Assembly (NCBI RefSeq): GCF_029428675.1
Contig: NZ_JAJNEL010000001.1
Location: 5,828,001 to 5,892,000 of the forward strand
Source: Streptomyces sp. JH14
Lineage (GTDB): Bacteria; Actinomycetota; Actinomycetes; Streptomycetales; Streptomycetaceae
Length of the DNA: 64,000 nucleotides
Direction: 5' to 3'
A program made the translations under genes and the position numbers. Shown here one piece after another: positions 41,968 through 49,989 of the stretch; the first letter of the stretch is position 1, and every line of letters starts with the position of its first letter. Below the pieces are notes generated by a model that did not search any database, had not been told where the DNA came from, and saw nothing but the letters and a program-made list of their open reading frames with translations.

Positions 41968-42645
41968 ATGAAGAGCGATCTCTTTTCCAGTGAGAACATG
42001 GTCCGGCCCGCCACGGCGCCCGGAATGACGCTGCAGAACGCCAAATCCATCAAGTACGCGGTCGACGGCGAAATGCATGCACGCCAGGGATCGATGGTCG
42101 CCTTCCGCGGTGATCTGCAGTTCGAGCGCAAGGGCCAGGGCCTCGGCGGCATGCTCAAGCGCGCCGTCACCGGCGAGGGGCTGCCGCTCATGGCCGTGCG
42201 CGGGCAGGGTGAGGTGTGGTTCGCGCACGAGGCCGCCAACGTCTTCATCGTGGAGATGGAGCAGGGCGACGTCCTCACCATCAACGGCCGCAACGTCCTC
42301 TGTTTCGACCCCACGCTCTCGTACGAGATCAAGACGGTGAAGGGCGCCGGAATGACCGGCGGCGGGATCTTCAACAGTGTCTTCAGCGGGTACGGCAAGC
42401 TCGGTCTGATGTGTGAGGGCCATCCCATAGTGATTCCGGTCACGCCCCAGCAGCCGGTATGCGTCGACACGGACGCGGTGGTCGGCTGGAGCAGCCGGCT
42501 CGCGACGTCGCTGCACCGCTCGCAGAGCTTCGGCTCGATGATGCGCGGGGGCTCCGGAGAGGCCGTCCAGCTGCGGCTGGACGGTGAGGGGTTCGTGATC
42601 GTACGGCCGAGCGAGCTGAAGCCCGAGAAGGCGTCGGCCAACTGA
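41968..42645 (+). CDS. AIM24-family protein
   Basis: A 225-residue beta-rich protein of the AIM24/TIGR00266 family (function unknown in bacteria). It contains KYAVDGEMHARQGSMVAFRGDL, FERKGQGLGGMLKRAVTGEGLPLM and GYGKLGLMCEGHPIVIPV, the repeated tryptophan-RNA-attenuator-like beta strands. GAGG at 41955-41958 is 9 bases before ATG 41968; upstream in-frame starts at 41944 and 41959 are less well placed. The ABC ATPase gene begins within 12 bases of the stop. No membrane span or signal peptide is visible. Confidence 0.85.
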   Translation: MKSDLFSSENMVRPATAPGMTLQNAKSIKYAVDGEMHARQGSMVAFRGDLQFERKGQGLGGMLKRAVTGEGLPLMAVRGQGEVWFAHEAANVFIVEMEQGDVLTINGRNVLCFDPTLSYEIKTVKGAGMTGGGIFNSVFSGYGKLGLMCEGHPIVIPVTPQQPVCVDTDAVVGWSSRLATSLHRSQSFGSMMRGGSGEAVQLRLDGEGFVIVRPSELKPEKASAN

Positions 42646-42656
42646 ACCTGAACGGA

Positions 42657-43580
42657 GTGGGCCGGCGGTACGGCCTCGGTGGACCATGGGTGCTGCGCGG
42701 GGTCGACCTCGACCTGCCCGCGCGCACCCTGATCCGCATCGAGGGCGCCAACGGCACAGGAAAATCAACGCTGTTGAGGCTGCTCGCGGGGATCGACGCC
42801 CCCACCGAAGGCCGGATCACCGGCCGCAGGCCGCGTACGGCGTACGTCCCCGAGCGCTTCCCGGCCGCGCTGCCGTTCACCGCGGCCGGGTACCTCGTGC
42901 ACCTCGGCCGGATCCATGGCCTGCGAACTGCGGAGGCAACCGGGCGGGCGCAGGACTGGCTGGCCCGTTTCGGGGCCGCCGGCCACGCCCGTACACCGCT
43001 CTCGGAACTCTCCAAGGGCACCAGCCAGAAGGTCGCCGTGGCCCAGGCCCTCCTTGCCGAACCGGAACTCCTGGTCCTGGACGAGGCATGGACCGGCCTG
43101 GACACGGCGGCACGTGACGAACTGGACCGTGCCGTCGCGGAACGCATCACGGCCGGAGCCACGGTCGTCTTCGTCGACCACGATCCGCGGCGGCTGGCGG
43201 GTGCGGTCGACGCCACCCACCGGGTCGAGGGCCGTGGGCTCATGCCCGTCACCGTGCCGGAGGCCGCGCACGGGACCGGGCCGCGGGTACGGATCGAGGT
43301 CACCGGCGCTCCCGGGGCGGCCCTCCCGGCGGGGCTGCCGGGCGCCCCCGCGCTGGAACCCGGACCCGACGGAACGCTGCGGCTCACCGTTGCGGCCGTG
43401 CACTCGGACGCACTCCTGCGCGCTCTGCTCACGGCCCGCCCGCCGTGGCACATCGGGCAGCTGTCGGCTGCGGAAGCACCTGGAACCGGACCGGCGCCCC
43501 GAACCGGACCGACCGAACCGGCAGAGCGGCCCGCACCGGCGGAGAAGACCGAGCACACCGAACCGGCGGAGACCCGATGA
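42657..43580 (+). CDS. ABC transporter ATP-binding protein
   Basis: A 307-residue ATPase. Walker A is EGANGTGKSTLLRLLAG, the signature is LSKGTSQKVAVAQALL, Walker B is LLVLDEAWTGLD and the switch His is in VVFVDHDPRRL. About 110 residues follow the ATPase domain, ending in a Pro/Glu/Thr-rich tail. The only usual start, GTG 42657, has no ribosome site. In-frame CTG codons at 42642 and 42648 extend the normal homology (LNLNGVGRRYG) and sit 11-17 bases after GAGAAGG, so initiation may be unusual or coupled to the AIM24 stop. It overlaps the membrane-protein gene by ATGA. Confidence 0.88.
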   Translation: MGRRYGLGGPWVLRGVDLDLPARTLIRIEGANGTGKSTLLRLLAGIDAPTEGRITGRRPRTAYVPERFPAALPFTAAGYLVHLGRIHGLRTAEATGRAQDWLARFGAAGHARTPLSELSKGTSQKVAVAQALLAEPELLVLDEAWTGLDTAARDELDRAVAERITAGATVVFVDHDPRRLAGAVDATHRVEGRGLMPVTVPEAAHGTGPRVRIEVTGAPGAALPAGLPGAPALEPGPDGTLRLTVAAVHSDALLRALLTARPPWHIGQLSAAEAPGTGPAPRTGPTEPAERPAPAEKTEHTEPAETR

Positions 43581-44245
43581 CCGCCCTGATCCGCTACCAG
43601 GCCGCCCTGCTGCTCCGCTCCCAGCGCTGGCTCGCCCCCGTCCTCCTGTACGCGGTCCTCCTCGCCGTCGGAGTCCAGTCGGGGCAGCCCGTGCTCGACT
43701 CGCTCGGCTACGCCGCCGCCGCGCTCCTGCCCGTCACCGCCTGGCTCGTCCAGCTCTGCGCCACCCAGGAACCGCCCGCCGCACGGACGGTCGCCGCAGC
43801 CGTGGCCGGACAGCCCAGGGTCCACCTGGCGTCGCTGCTCACCGCCGTGGGCTGCGCGGGGCTGCTGGGCACGGTGGTCACCGCGATCGTGCTGCTGATC
43901 AGCGATCCGGCCAACGCCGACCACACCGTCCGCATCCCGCTGCTGCCCGCCGGTCTCGCGGGTCTCCTCGCCGCCGCGTGCTGCGCGCTGCTCGGAGCGG
44001 CCGTCGGCGCGCTGTGCACCCGCCCGGTGCTGCACCGCCGCGGCTGGTCGATCGCAGCCACGGCGCTCGCCGCGCTGCTGTCCCTGGTGACCAGCGGCTC
44101 GCCCGCGAAGTACGCCGTCACGGGACTGGTTACCGGATCGCTGACCGGCACGGTCCACATCCCCGTCCTGCCCCTGGTGAGCGCCGCTGCCGTGGCCGTC
44201 GCTGTGGCGGCGGTCGTCTGCAGGCTGACTTCGGTGCGCGGGTGA
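43577..44245 (+). CDS. ABC transporter membrane protein
   Basis: A 222-residue, strongly hydrophobic protein with about six membrane segments (for example WLAPVLLYAVLLAVGV, LLTAVGCAGLLGTVVTAIVLLI and GLLAAACCALLGAAVGAL). Its ATG overlaps the ATPase stop (ATGA), so it is almost certainly the transmembrane partner of that ATPase. Polarity suggests an exporter, but no substrate clue is present. Confidence 0.82.
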   Translation: MTALIRYQAALLLRSQRWLAPVLLYAVLLAVGVQSGQPVLDSLGYAAAALLPVTAWLVQLCATQEPPAARTVAAAVAGQPRVHLASLLTAVGCAGLLGTVVTAIVLLISDPANADHTVRIPLLPAGLAGLLAAACCALLGAAVGALCTRPVLHRRGWSIAATALAALLSLVTSGSPAKYAVTGLVTGSLTGTVHIPVLPLVSAAAVAVAVAAVVCRLTSVRG

Positions 44246-44259
44246 GTAGGCTCGTACGC

Positions 44260-44451
44260 ATGGACGAGTCGTACTGCGAGACGCCCGCTACGGAGCTGCC
44301 GACCGGGCCGGAGACGGTGGACTCCGGACCTCCGTACGCCGAGTGCGTGCTGTGCCGGAAGCCGACCGAGTACCCGGAGTCGGTCAAGGGCATCACGCTC
44401 TGCCCGGTCTGCGAGTGGCAGGAGGCGCAGCGCACGGCCTGCTCGGGCTAG
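44260..44451 (+). CDS. 63-aa zinc-ribbon protein
   Basis: A short protein (MDESYCETPATEL...) with two CxxC pairs 16 residues apart, CVLCRKP and LCPVCEW, a typical zinc-ribbon knuckle. It begins 14 bases after the ABC membrane gene. Its TAG stop lies within the same CTAG as the stop of the opposing deacetylase gene. Codon bias is good across the whole frame. The target is unknown; nucleic-acid or protein binding is possible. Confidence 0.72.
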   Translation: MDESYCETPATELPTGPETVDSGPPYAECVLCRKPTEYPESVKGITLCPVCEWQEAQRTACSG

Positions 44452-45398
44452 GGGCTTTCGTCGGACCCGGCCCCGTCCGCTTCGACGGACGGTCGCTTCT
44501 CCCCCACGAGGTCGGAGACCTTGACGAAGCGGTAGCCGCGCTCCCGCAGCTCCGGCACCACCTGGCGGACCGCGTCGGCCGTGACCGGCGCGGCGCTGCG
44601 TGTGCAGTGCATGACGACCAGGGAGCCCGGCTTCACCCCGTCCAGCACCTGCTTGGCCACCACGTCCGCGTCCGTCGCGAACGCGTCGCCACTGACGACG
44701 TCCCACTGCACCGCCGTCATCTTCTCGGCCGCCAGCGTGCGCAGCGCTGCGTCGTCGTAACAGCCGCCGGGGAAGCGGAAGTACGGCACGACGTTGAGCG
44801 CGCCCGTTCGCCGGATCGATGCGTCGGCCCGTTCCACCTCGGCGCGCATGCCGGCCTTCCCGACGACGGGCAGCCCGTAGCACCGTGGGGTGAAGGCGTA
44901 GTGGCTGTACGAGTGGTTCGCGACTTCGAAGAGAGGGTCGGTGCCGATCGACCGGGCCTGTGACGGGTACTGGTCCGCCCACCGCCCGGTCATGAACACC
45001 GTTGTGTGCACCTTCAGCAGGCGCAGCAGGGCGATGAGTTCCGGGTTGTCGAAGTGCTCGCCCGCGGCCGCGCGCGGGCCCTCGTCGGCCGTCATGTCGG
45101 CGTCGAAGGTGAGTGCCACGACCTTGTCGGTGGTGTCCCGGGCCCGCTTGAAGACCGGTGTGAGACCGGGCGGCCCCGGCGCCGCCGCGGCCGGCTTCCT
45201 CTCCTCCTGCGCGGGCGGGGCGGCCTTCGCGGACGGTGACGGCGAGGGCGAGGGTGGCCGGTGGGAGGGCTCCATGTGCCGGGCGGCGTGCGTTCCGACG
45301 CTCTTCGACGGGGCGTCAGCGCCACAACCGATCAATGCAGCGCCAAGAACCGCACCCATGGTGGCGACGGTGGTCAATCTTCTTACAGAGTTGGTCAC
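44448..45398 (-). CDS. Polysaccharide deacetylase lipoprotein (NodB domain)
   Basis: A 316-residue exported lipoprotein: hydrophobic N-terminus with lipobox ALIGC (about residue 25), then a Pro/Ser-rich spacer. The NodB catalytic domain shows VALTFDADMT (metal/base Asp pair), the HSYSH metal motif, FRFPGGCYDD and C-terminal LVVMH. It should remove acetyl groups from a cell-surface glycan outside the membrane. The GTG start at 45398 gives a proper signal peptide; the frame upstream to 45443 adds residues before it. It converges with the zinc-ribbon gene and overlaps it by four bases. Confidence 0.88.
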   Translation of the reverse strand: MTNSVRRLTTVATMGAVLGAALIGCGADAPSKSVGTHAARHMEPSHRPPSPSPSPSAKAAPPAQEERKPAAAAPGPPGLTPVFKRARDTTDKVVALTFDADMTADEGPRAAAGEHFDNPELIALLRLLKVHTTVFMTGRWADQYPSQARSIGTDPLFEVANHSYSHYAFTPRCYGLPVVGKAGMRAEVERADASIRRTGALNVVPYFRFPGGCYDDAALRTLAAEKMTAVQWDVVSGDAFATDADVVAKQVLDGVKPGSLVVMHCTRSAAPVTADAVRQVVPELRERGYRFVKVSDLVGEKRPSVEADGAGSDESP

Positions 45399-45446
45399 TG
45401 ACGGAAAGTAGCCGATGGTATGGCCGGTGGTCGGGCACGGCACTCC

Positions 45447-45482
45447 GGCCGGGGGCAGCGGACGGTACCCCTGCCCCCGGCC
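45447..45482 (-). terminator. Terminator of the PhoX-like gene
   Basis: GGCCGGGGGCAG (45447-45458) and its perfect complement (45471-45482) around a 12-base loop, 12 bases after the phosphatase stop on the minus strand. Confidence 0.75.
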
Positions 45483-45493
45483 TCCTCAGCGCG

Positions 45494-46858
45494 TCACCGC
45501 CAGGGCCCCGTCACCGCGAACGTCGTCCCCGGCGTGTAGCAGTTCACGAACATCGTCGCGCCGTCCGGCGCGAACGTGACCCCGGCGAACTCACCCCACT
45601 CCGGCTCCTCGGGCGTACCGATGTTCTGCCGGCCGCGCGCCATCGCGTACACCTCGCCGCGCCGCGTCACACCGAACACATGCTGGGCGCCGTTGCCGTC
45701 CTCGCACACCATCAGCCCGCCGTCGGACGCCAGGCAGATGTTGTCGGGGGACTCGCCGGGCAGTTGGACATCCGTACCGGGGCCGAAGACGACCACCAGG
45801 GTGAGGCGGCGGCGCTTGGGTTCGTACCGCCACACCTGGCCGAAGTGATCGGCTGCCGAGCCCGCCGCACTCTGCGCGAAGCTGGAGACGAAGTAGACCG
45901 ACGAGCCGCCCCAGTAGCAGCCCTCCAGCTTCTGGGCGTGCGTGATGCCCTTCGGCCCGAAGTCCTGCAGCCGGATGGGCGTCCCAGCGGCCTGCGGATC
46001 CGGTACGGGCACCCACTCGATCCGGTCGAAGCTCGCACCGGTCTCCTGGACGACGGAGAGGTCGGGGACGCCGGGCACCCGCATCGCCTGCAGTTCGCCG
46101 CCGGCCCGCAAGGAGCCCGTGCCGCCCAGCGGTTTCTCCGGCAGGAAGCGGTAGAAGAGCCCGAACGGCTTCTCGAACGCGTCCTCCGTCTCGTAGACGA
46201 TCCCGTTGTTCGGGTCGATCGCGATCGCCTCGTGCTGGAACCGGCCCATCGCGGTGAGCGGCACGGCTCCGGTGCGGTGCGGGTCGGCGCCGTCCACCTC
46301 GAAGATGAAGCCGTGGTCCTTGGTGTAGCCGTTGGTGCCGGCCCGGTCCTCGGTCTCCTCGCAGGTCAGCCAGGTGTTCCAGGGGGTGCGGCCGCCCGCG
46401 CAGTTCACCGCCGTACCAGCGATGGCCACGCGTTCGCCGAGGACGGCGTTACGGCTGTCGAGCTCCAGGGCGGTGCAGCCGCCCTTGCCCATCGGGTCGT
46501 ACGTGAGACCGTCGACGGTCGGGACGCCGATCTTCCCGGTGTTCCGGTTCTCGTGGTTGCGGACGAGATGGACGCGGCCCCGGCGGCCGGCGAATGCGGC
46601 CATGCCGTCGGGGTTGCTGGGGACCGGGCCCTCGCCGGAGCGGAGCTCGTCGCCCTGCCGGGACAGGACCCGGTAGCGGAAACCCTTCGGCAGGTCGAGC
46701 AGGCCGTCGGGGTCGGGGACCAGTGGACCGTAGCCGCTGTGGCCACGGGCGGCGGCGGTGCCCGCGAAGAGTTCGGAGAAGGCCCCGGCAAAGACGATCG
46801 AGGCAGCGGTCGCACCGCTGCCGGCCAGGACCTGTCGTCGTGTGGGTGCTGATGACAT
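45494..46858 (-). CDS. PhoX-like (DUF839) Tat-exported phosphatase
   Basis: A 454-residue exported protein of the PhoX/DUF839 beta-propeller family. The N-terminus carries a twin-arginine signal (PTRRQVLAGSGA) and a hydrophobic region ending near AAARGHS (about 38). Metal-binding acidic segments are visible: VRNHENRN, WLTCEETED, FEVDGADPHRTG, RFQHEAIAID and SPDNICLASDGGLMVCED. PhoX enzymes are calcium/iron phosphomonoesterases that scavenge phosphate. AGGGAG 7 bases before ATG 46858 sets the start. No PHO-box repeat was recognised upstream, so phosphate control is not shown by the sequence. Confidence 0.87.
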   Translation of the reverse strand: MSSAPTRRQVLAGSGATAASIVFAGAFSELFAGTAAARGHSGYGPLVPDPDGLLDLPKGFRYRVLSRQGDELRSGEGPVPSNPDGMAAFAGRRGRVHLVRNHENRNTGKIGVPTVDGLTYDPMGKGGCTALELDSRNAVLGERVAIAGTAVNCAGGRTPWNTWLTCEETEDRAGTNGYTKDHGFIFEVDGADPHRTGAVPLTAMGRFQHEAIAIDPNNGIVYETEDAFEKPFGLFYRFLPEKPLGGTGSLRAGGELQAMRVPGVPDLSVVQETGASFDRIEWVPVPDPQAAGTPIRLQDFGPKGITHAQKLEGCYWGGSSVYFVSSFAQSAAGSAADHFGQVWRYEPKRRRLTLVVVFGPGTDVQLPGESPDNICLASDGGLMVCEDGNGAQHVFGVTRRGEVYAMARGRQNIGTPEEPEWGEFAGVTFAPDGATMFVNCYTPGTTFAVTGPWR

Positions 46859-46887
46859 GAGGCAACTCCCTGTTGGCGGACAGGAGA

Positions 46888-46943
46888 AGTGACCCGCATG
46901 TGTGTACCACGCGTATCTCTCCGCGGGAACCATGCGGGTCACT
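46888..46943. terminator. Long stem-loop between osmC and the PhoX-like gene
   Basis: AGTGACCCGCATG (46888-46900) pairs perfectly with 46931-46943 across a 30-base loop. It is 41 bases after the OsmC-family stop and 29 bases before the PhoX-like ATG, so it may terminate the former and sit in the leader of the latter. Confidence 0.55.
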
Positions 46944-46984
46944 GTGCCTGGTGGTGCGTCACGGGTCTGCCGTGGCGCGCGGTG

Positions 46985-47410
46985 TCAGAGCAGCGACGCG
47001 GTCAGCGTGATCGTCGTGCCCGTGAGCGCCTGGCTGACCGGGCAGTTCGCCTTGGCGTCCTCGGCTGCCTTGATGAAGCCCGCCTCGTCGAGACCGGGCA
47101 CCTCGCCCTGCACGGTGAGGTGGATGCCGGTGATGCCGGTGCCGGGCTGGAAGGTGACCTCGGCCTGGGTGTTCAGCCGGGTCGGCGCGTTGCCGGCCGA
47201 GGTCAGACCGTTGGACAGGGCCATGGAGAAGCAGCTGGAGTGTGCCGCCGCGATGAGCTCCTCCGGGCTGGTCTTGCCGTTCGCCTTCTCTGCGCGGGAC
47301 GGCCACGAGACCGCGTAGTCCCCGATGCCGGAGGAGTCGAAGGTGACAACGCCCTTGCCCTCGATCAGGTTGCCTTCCCAGACCGTGTGCGCCTGACGCG
47401 TGGTTGCCAT
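46985..47410 (-). CDS. OsmC-family peroxiredoxin
   Basis: A 141-residue cytoplasmic protein of the OsmC/Ohr family that reduces organic hydroperoxides through two cysteines. The reactive Cys is in AAHSSCFSMAL (about residue 60) and the resolving Cys in ANCPVSQAL (about 122). The N-terminal strands (TVWEGNLIEGKGVVTF) and the C-terminal TTITLTASL close the fold. AAGGGA lies 10 bases before ATG 47410. It begins 40 bases after the ZapE gene on the same strand, so they may be cotranscribed. Confidence 0.92.
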   Translation of the reverse strand: MATTRQAHTVWEGNLIEGKGVVTFDSSGIGDYAVSWPSRAEKANGKTSPEELIAAAHSSCFSMALSNGLTSAGNAPTRLNTQAEVTFQPGTGITGIHLTVQGEVPGLDEAGFIKAAEDAKANCPVSQALTGTTITLTASLL

Positions 47411-47450
47411 GCTGGATCCCTTCGGATGGGTGGAGTTACCGCATCCGAAC

Positions 47451-48542
47451 CTACTGCGCGACCAGTCCCTTTGCGTCGCGCGCCAGCGCCGTCAGCCGGG
47501 AGATTGCCCGGAAGTACTTCTTCCGGTACCCCCCGTTCAACATCTCGTCGCTGAACAGGCGGTCGAACGGGAGCCCCGAAGCGAGCACCGGTATCTCCCG
47601 GTCGTACAGCCGGTCGGCGAGCACCACGAGCCGCAGCGCCGTCGACTGGTCCGGTACCGGCTGCACGTCGGTGAGGCAGACTGCCCGGACGCCGTCCGTC
47701 AGCGCGCCGTACCTGCTCGGATGGACACGGGCCAGATGGTCGAGCAGCGACGGGAAGTCGTCCAGGCTCGCGCCCTCGGTGGCGTACGCCGCCCTGGTGA
47801 CCTGCCCGTCGGAGTACGGCGCGGGGGCCTCGGGCAGTCCGCGGTGCCGATAGTCCTCGCCGTCGATCCGCAGCGGGCGGAAGTGCGAGGACAGGCCCTG
47901 GATCTCCCGCAGGAAGTCCGCGGCGGCGAAACGCCCCTCGCCGAGCTTGCCCGGCAGCGTGTTGGAGGTGGCGGCCAGCGCGACCCCGGCCTCGACCAGC
48001 CTGCTGAGCAGCGACGACACGAGGACGGTGTCGCCCGGATCGTCGAGTTCGAATTCGTCGATGCAGAGCAGCCGGTGCCCGCTGAGCGTCTGCACGGTCT
48101 GCTGGAAGCCCAGCGCGCCCACCAGATTCGTCAGCTCGACGAAGGTGCCGAACGCCTTGAGCGATGGGGCGGCGGGCGTGGCGTGCCAGAGCGAGGCCAG
48201 CAGATGCGTCTTGCCGACGCCGTAACCGCCGTCGAGATACACGCCGAGCGGCCCGGCCACCGGCGCGGCCCTCCTGCTGAACCACTTGCGCTTGCCCGTA
48301 CCCGTGGCGTGCGCCCCGCCGAGTCCGGTCGCGAACCCGCCGAGGACTTTGACCGCCTCGATCTGGCTGGGCTGGTCGGGGTCGGGTACGTACGTGTCGA
48401 AGCGCACCGAGTCGAAGCGCGGCGGCGGCACCATCTCGGCGACCAGACGGTCGGCAGGGACGTGCGGCTCAAGGGCGCACAGGGACAGCGGGGCCGTTTC
48501 GGCTATGGGGCTCTGCCCAGGCACGGCGGTGGAGGACGACAC
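47451..48542 (-). CDS. zapE: ZapE/AFG1-type ATPase
   Basis: A 363-residue AAA-like ATPase of the ZapE/LACE1 family, associated with cell division or protein quality control. Walker A is GVYLDGGYGVGKTHLLASLWH, with the P-loop GGYGVGKT. Walker B is LLCIDEFELDDPGDT, then sensor ATSNTLP. The family segments DFLREIQGLS and FDRLFSDEMLNGGYRKKYFRA follow. GTG 48542 with TTGAGAG upstream is preferred over the longer frame. It is divergent from the RibD-C gene, with only 37 bases between starts, so their promoters must overlap. Confidence 0.88.
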   Translation of the reverse strand: MSSSTAVPGQSPIAETAPLSLCALEPHVPADRLVAEMVPPPRFDSVRFDTYVPDPDQPSQIEAVKVLGGFATGLGGAHATGTGKRKWFSRRAAPVAGPLGVYLDGGYGVGKTHLLASLWHATPAAPSLKAFGTFVELTNLVGALGFQQTVQTLSGHRLLCIDEFELDDPGDTVLVSSLLSRLVEAGVALAATSNTLPGKLGEGRFAAADFLREIQGLSSHFRPLRIDGEDYRHRGLPEAPAPYSDGQVTRAAYATEGASLDDFPSLLDHLARVHPSRYGALTDGVRAVCLTDVQPVPDQSTALRLVVLADRLYDREIPVLASGLPFDRLFSDEMLNGGYRKKYFRAISRLTALARDAKGLVAQ

Positions 48543-48579
48543 AGCTCTCAAGTTTAAGGGCCGTGCAAGACTGCATGGC

Positions 48580-49344
48580 ATGCGACGCCTCTTCCCTGTG
48601 ACCGACCAGACACCGGCCTCCGAAGGAGGGGAGTGGAGCCTCGAGGTACTGGCCGACGCCTATGCCTACCCCGAGGGGGACAGTCCCTGGCTGCGGGCCA
48701 ACATGGTCTCCACGCTCGACGGCGCCGCTCAGCACGACGGCCGCTCGCAGCCGATCTCCTGTGACGCGGACATGCGGATCTTCGGTACGTTGCGCGGCCT
48801 GGCCGATGTCGTCGTCGCGGGAGCGGAGACCGTACGTGCGGAGGGCTACCGGCCCGCGCGGGCCCGGGACGCCTTCGCCGCGCGGCGGGCGGCGGCCGGG
48901 CAGGGGCCCGCACCGGCGATCGCCGTCGTCAGCGGCAGTCTCGATCTGGACTTCTCGCTCCCGCTCTACGTCTCGCCGCTCGTCCCCACCCTCGTCCTCA
49001 CCGGAGCCGGCGCTCCCGCCGAACGGATCGAGGCGGCCCGGAAGGCGGGCGCCGAGGTGGTGATCGCCGGGGAGGGCTCCCGGGTGGACCCGGCCAGGGC
49101 CGTGCGGGAACTCGCCGACCGTGGCCTCAAGCGGCAGCTGGCGGAGGGCGGGCCCCGGCTGCTCGGACAGTTCGTCGCCGCCGGGGTGCTGGACGAGATG
49201 TGCCTGACCTTCTCGCCGATGCTGACCGCCGGGGACGCCCAGCGGATCGCGGGCGGTCCGTCGGTGGACGTGCCGGAGCGGTTCGCCCTGACGTCGCTGC
49301 TGGAGGAGGCCGGGTTCCTCTTCAGTCGGTACCGTCGGATCTGA
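48580..49344 (+). CDS. RibD C-terminal-domain reductase (pyrimidine reductase family)
   Basis: A 254-residue NADPH-dependent reductase with a single RibD_C/dihydrofolate-reductase-like domain. It contains RANMVSTLDGAAQHDGRSQPIS, MRIFGTLRGLADVVVAGAETVRAEGY and LKRQLAEGGPRLLGQFVAAG, the nucleotide-binding glycine segment. It lacks the deaminase domain of bifunctional RibD. It could serve in riboflavin or related pterin/deazaflavin chemistry, but no partner gene is adjacent. ATG 48580 gives the first homologous residues; the overlapping upstream frame lies in the ZapE gene. Confidence 0.87.
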   Translation: MRRLFPVTDQTPASEGGEWSLEVLADAYAYPEGDSPWLRANMVSTLDGAAQHDGRSQPISCDADMRIFGTLRGLADVVVAGAETVRAEGYRPARARDAFAARRAAAGQGPAPAIAVVSGSLDLDFSLPLYVSPLVPTLVLTGAGAPAERIEAARKAGAEVVIAGEGSRVDPARAVRELADRGLKRQLAEGGPRLLGQFVAAGVLDEMCLTFSPMLTAGDAQRIAGGPSVDVPERFALTSLLEEAGFLFSRYRRI

Positions 49345-49476
49345 CAATAAGCGGAATTTTCCGTTCCGCTTCTGCCCCTGCTGGGCACAATAGCTCGCGC
49401 AGACCCCGTGTGATCATGGGGAAGGATGGTTTCGGCAACGGCCTGCGACGGCCGGTGGAACAGAAGGGCGTTTGTG

Positions 49477-49947
49477 GTGTTCACCAGCGTTTTGATGATC
49501 GAGAAACCCCTCACCTCCGAGGACGTCGAGTTCGTCACGACCCTCCACGGGGAGGAAGAGATCTCGTTCGTCGTACTGATGCAGCCGCGCGGTGACCAGG
49601 CCGACGTTCTTCTGCGTGCCATCGACGACCTGGCGATGGGCGAGATCAAGGAAGCGGCTCGCGAGCTCGTCGGACCCGAGGGCAAGGACGCCGCACAGCC
49701 CGCCGAGCTGGCACTCGAGGTCTCGGTCACCGCACTGCGCCAGGCGGGCGCCGAAGCGGTCGGGCAGGTGGTCGAGGAACACCCGCTGGACAAACTGAAG
49801 GCCGTCGTCGAAGAGGCGCAGGCGGACGAGGTCATCGTGCTGACCGCCCCGCACTACGTCGAGGAGTTCTTCCACCGCGACTGGGCGTCCAGGGCCCGCC
49901 ACAAGGTCGGCGTACCGGTGCTCAGACTCTTCGCGCACAGCGAATAG
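49477..49947 (+). CDS. Conserved actinobacterial protein with USP-like C-terminus
   Basis: A 156-residue soluble protein. VEFVTTLHGEEEISFVVLMQPRG forms an N-terminal strand pair. A helical middle (LLRAIDDLAMGEIKEAARE) leads to DEVIVLTAPHYVEEFFHRDWASRARHKVGVPVLRLF, which resembles the last strands and helix of universal-stress-protein folds. Such proteins are sometimes labelled indole-3-glycerol-phosphate synthase in databases, but no TIM-barrel motifs are seen here. GTG 49477 follows AAGGG by 8 bases. It precedes murC by 42 bases on the same strand. Function unknown. Confidence 0.75.
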   Translation: MFTSVLMIEKPLTSEDVEFVTTLHGEEEISFVVLMQPRGDQADVLLRAIDDLAMGEIKEAARELVGPEGKDAAQPAELALEVSVTALRQAGAEAVGQVVEEHPLDKLKAVVEEAQADEVIVLTAPHYVEEFFHRDWASRARHKVGVPVLRLFAHSE

Positions 49948-49989
49948 GCTGGGAGGCCATCACCTCGATCGACCTTGGGAGACACGCGC

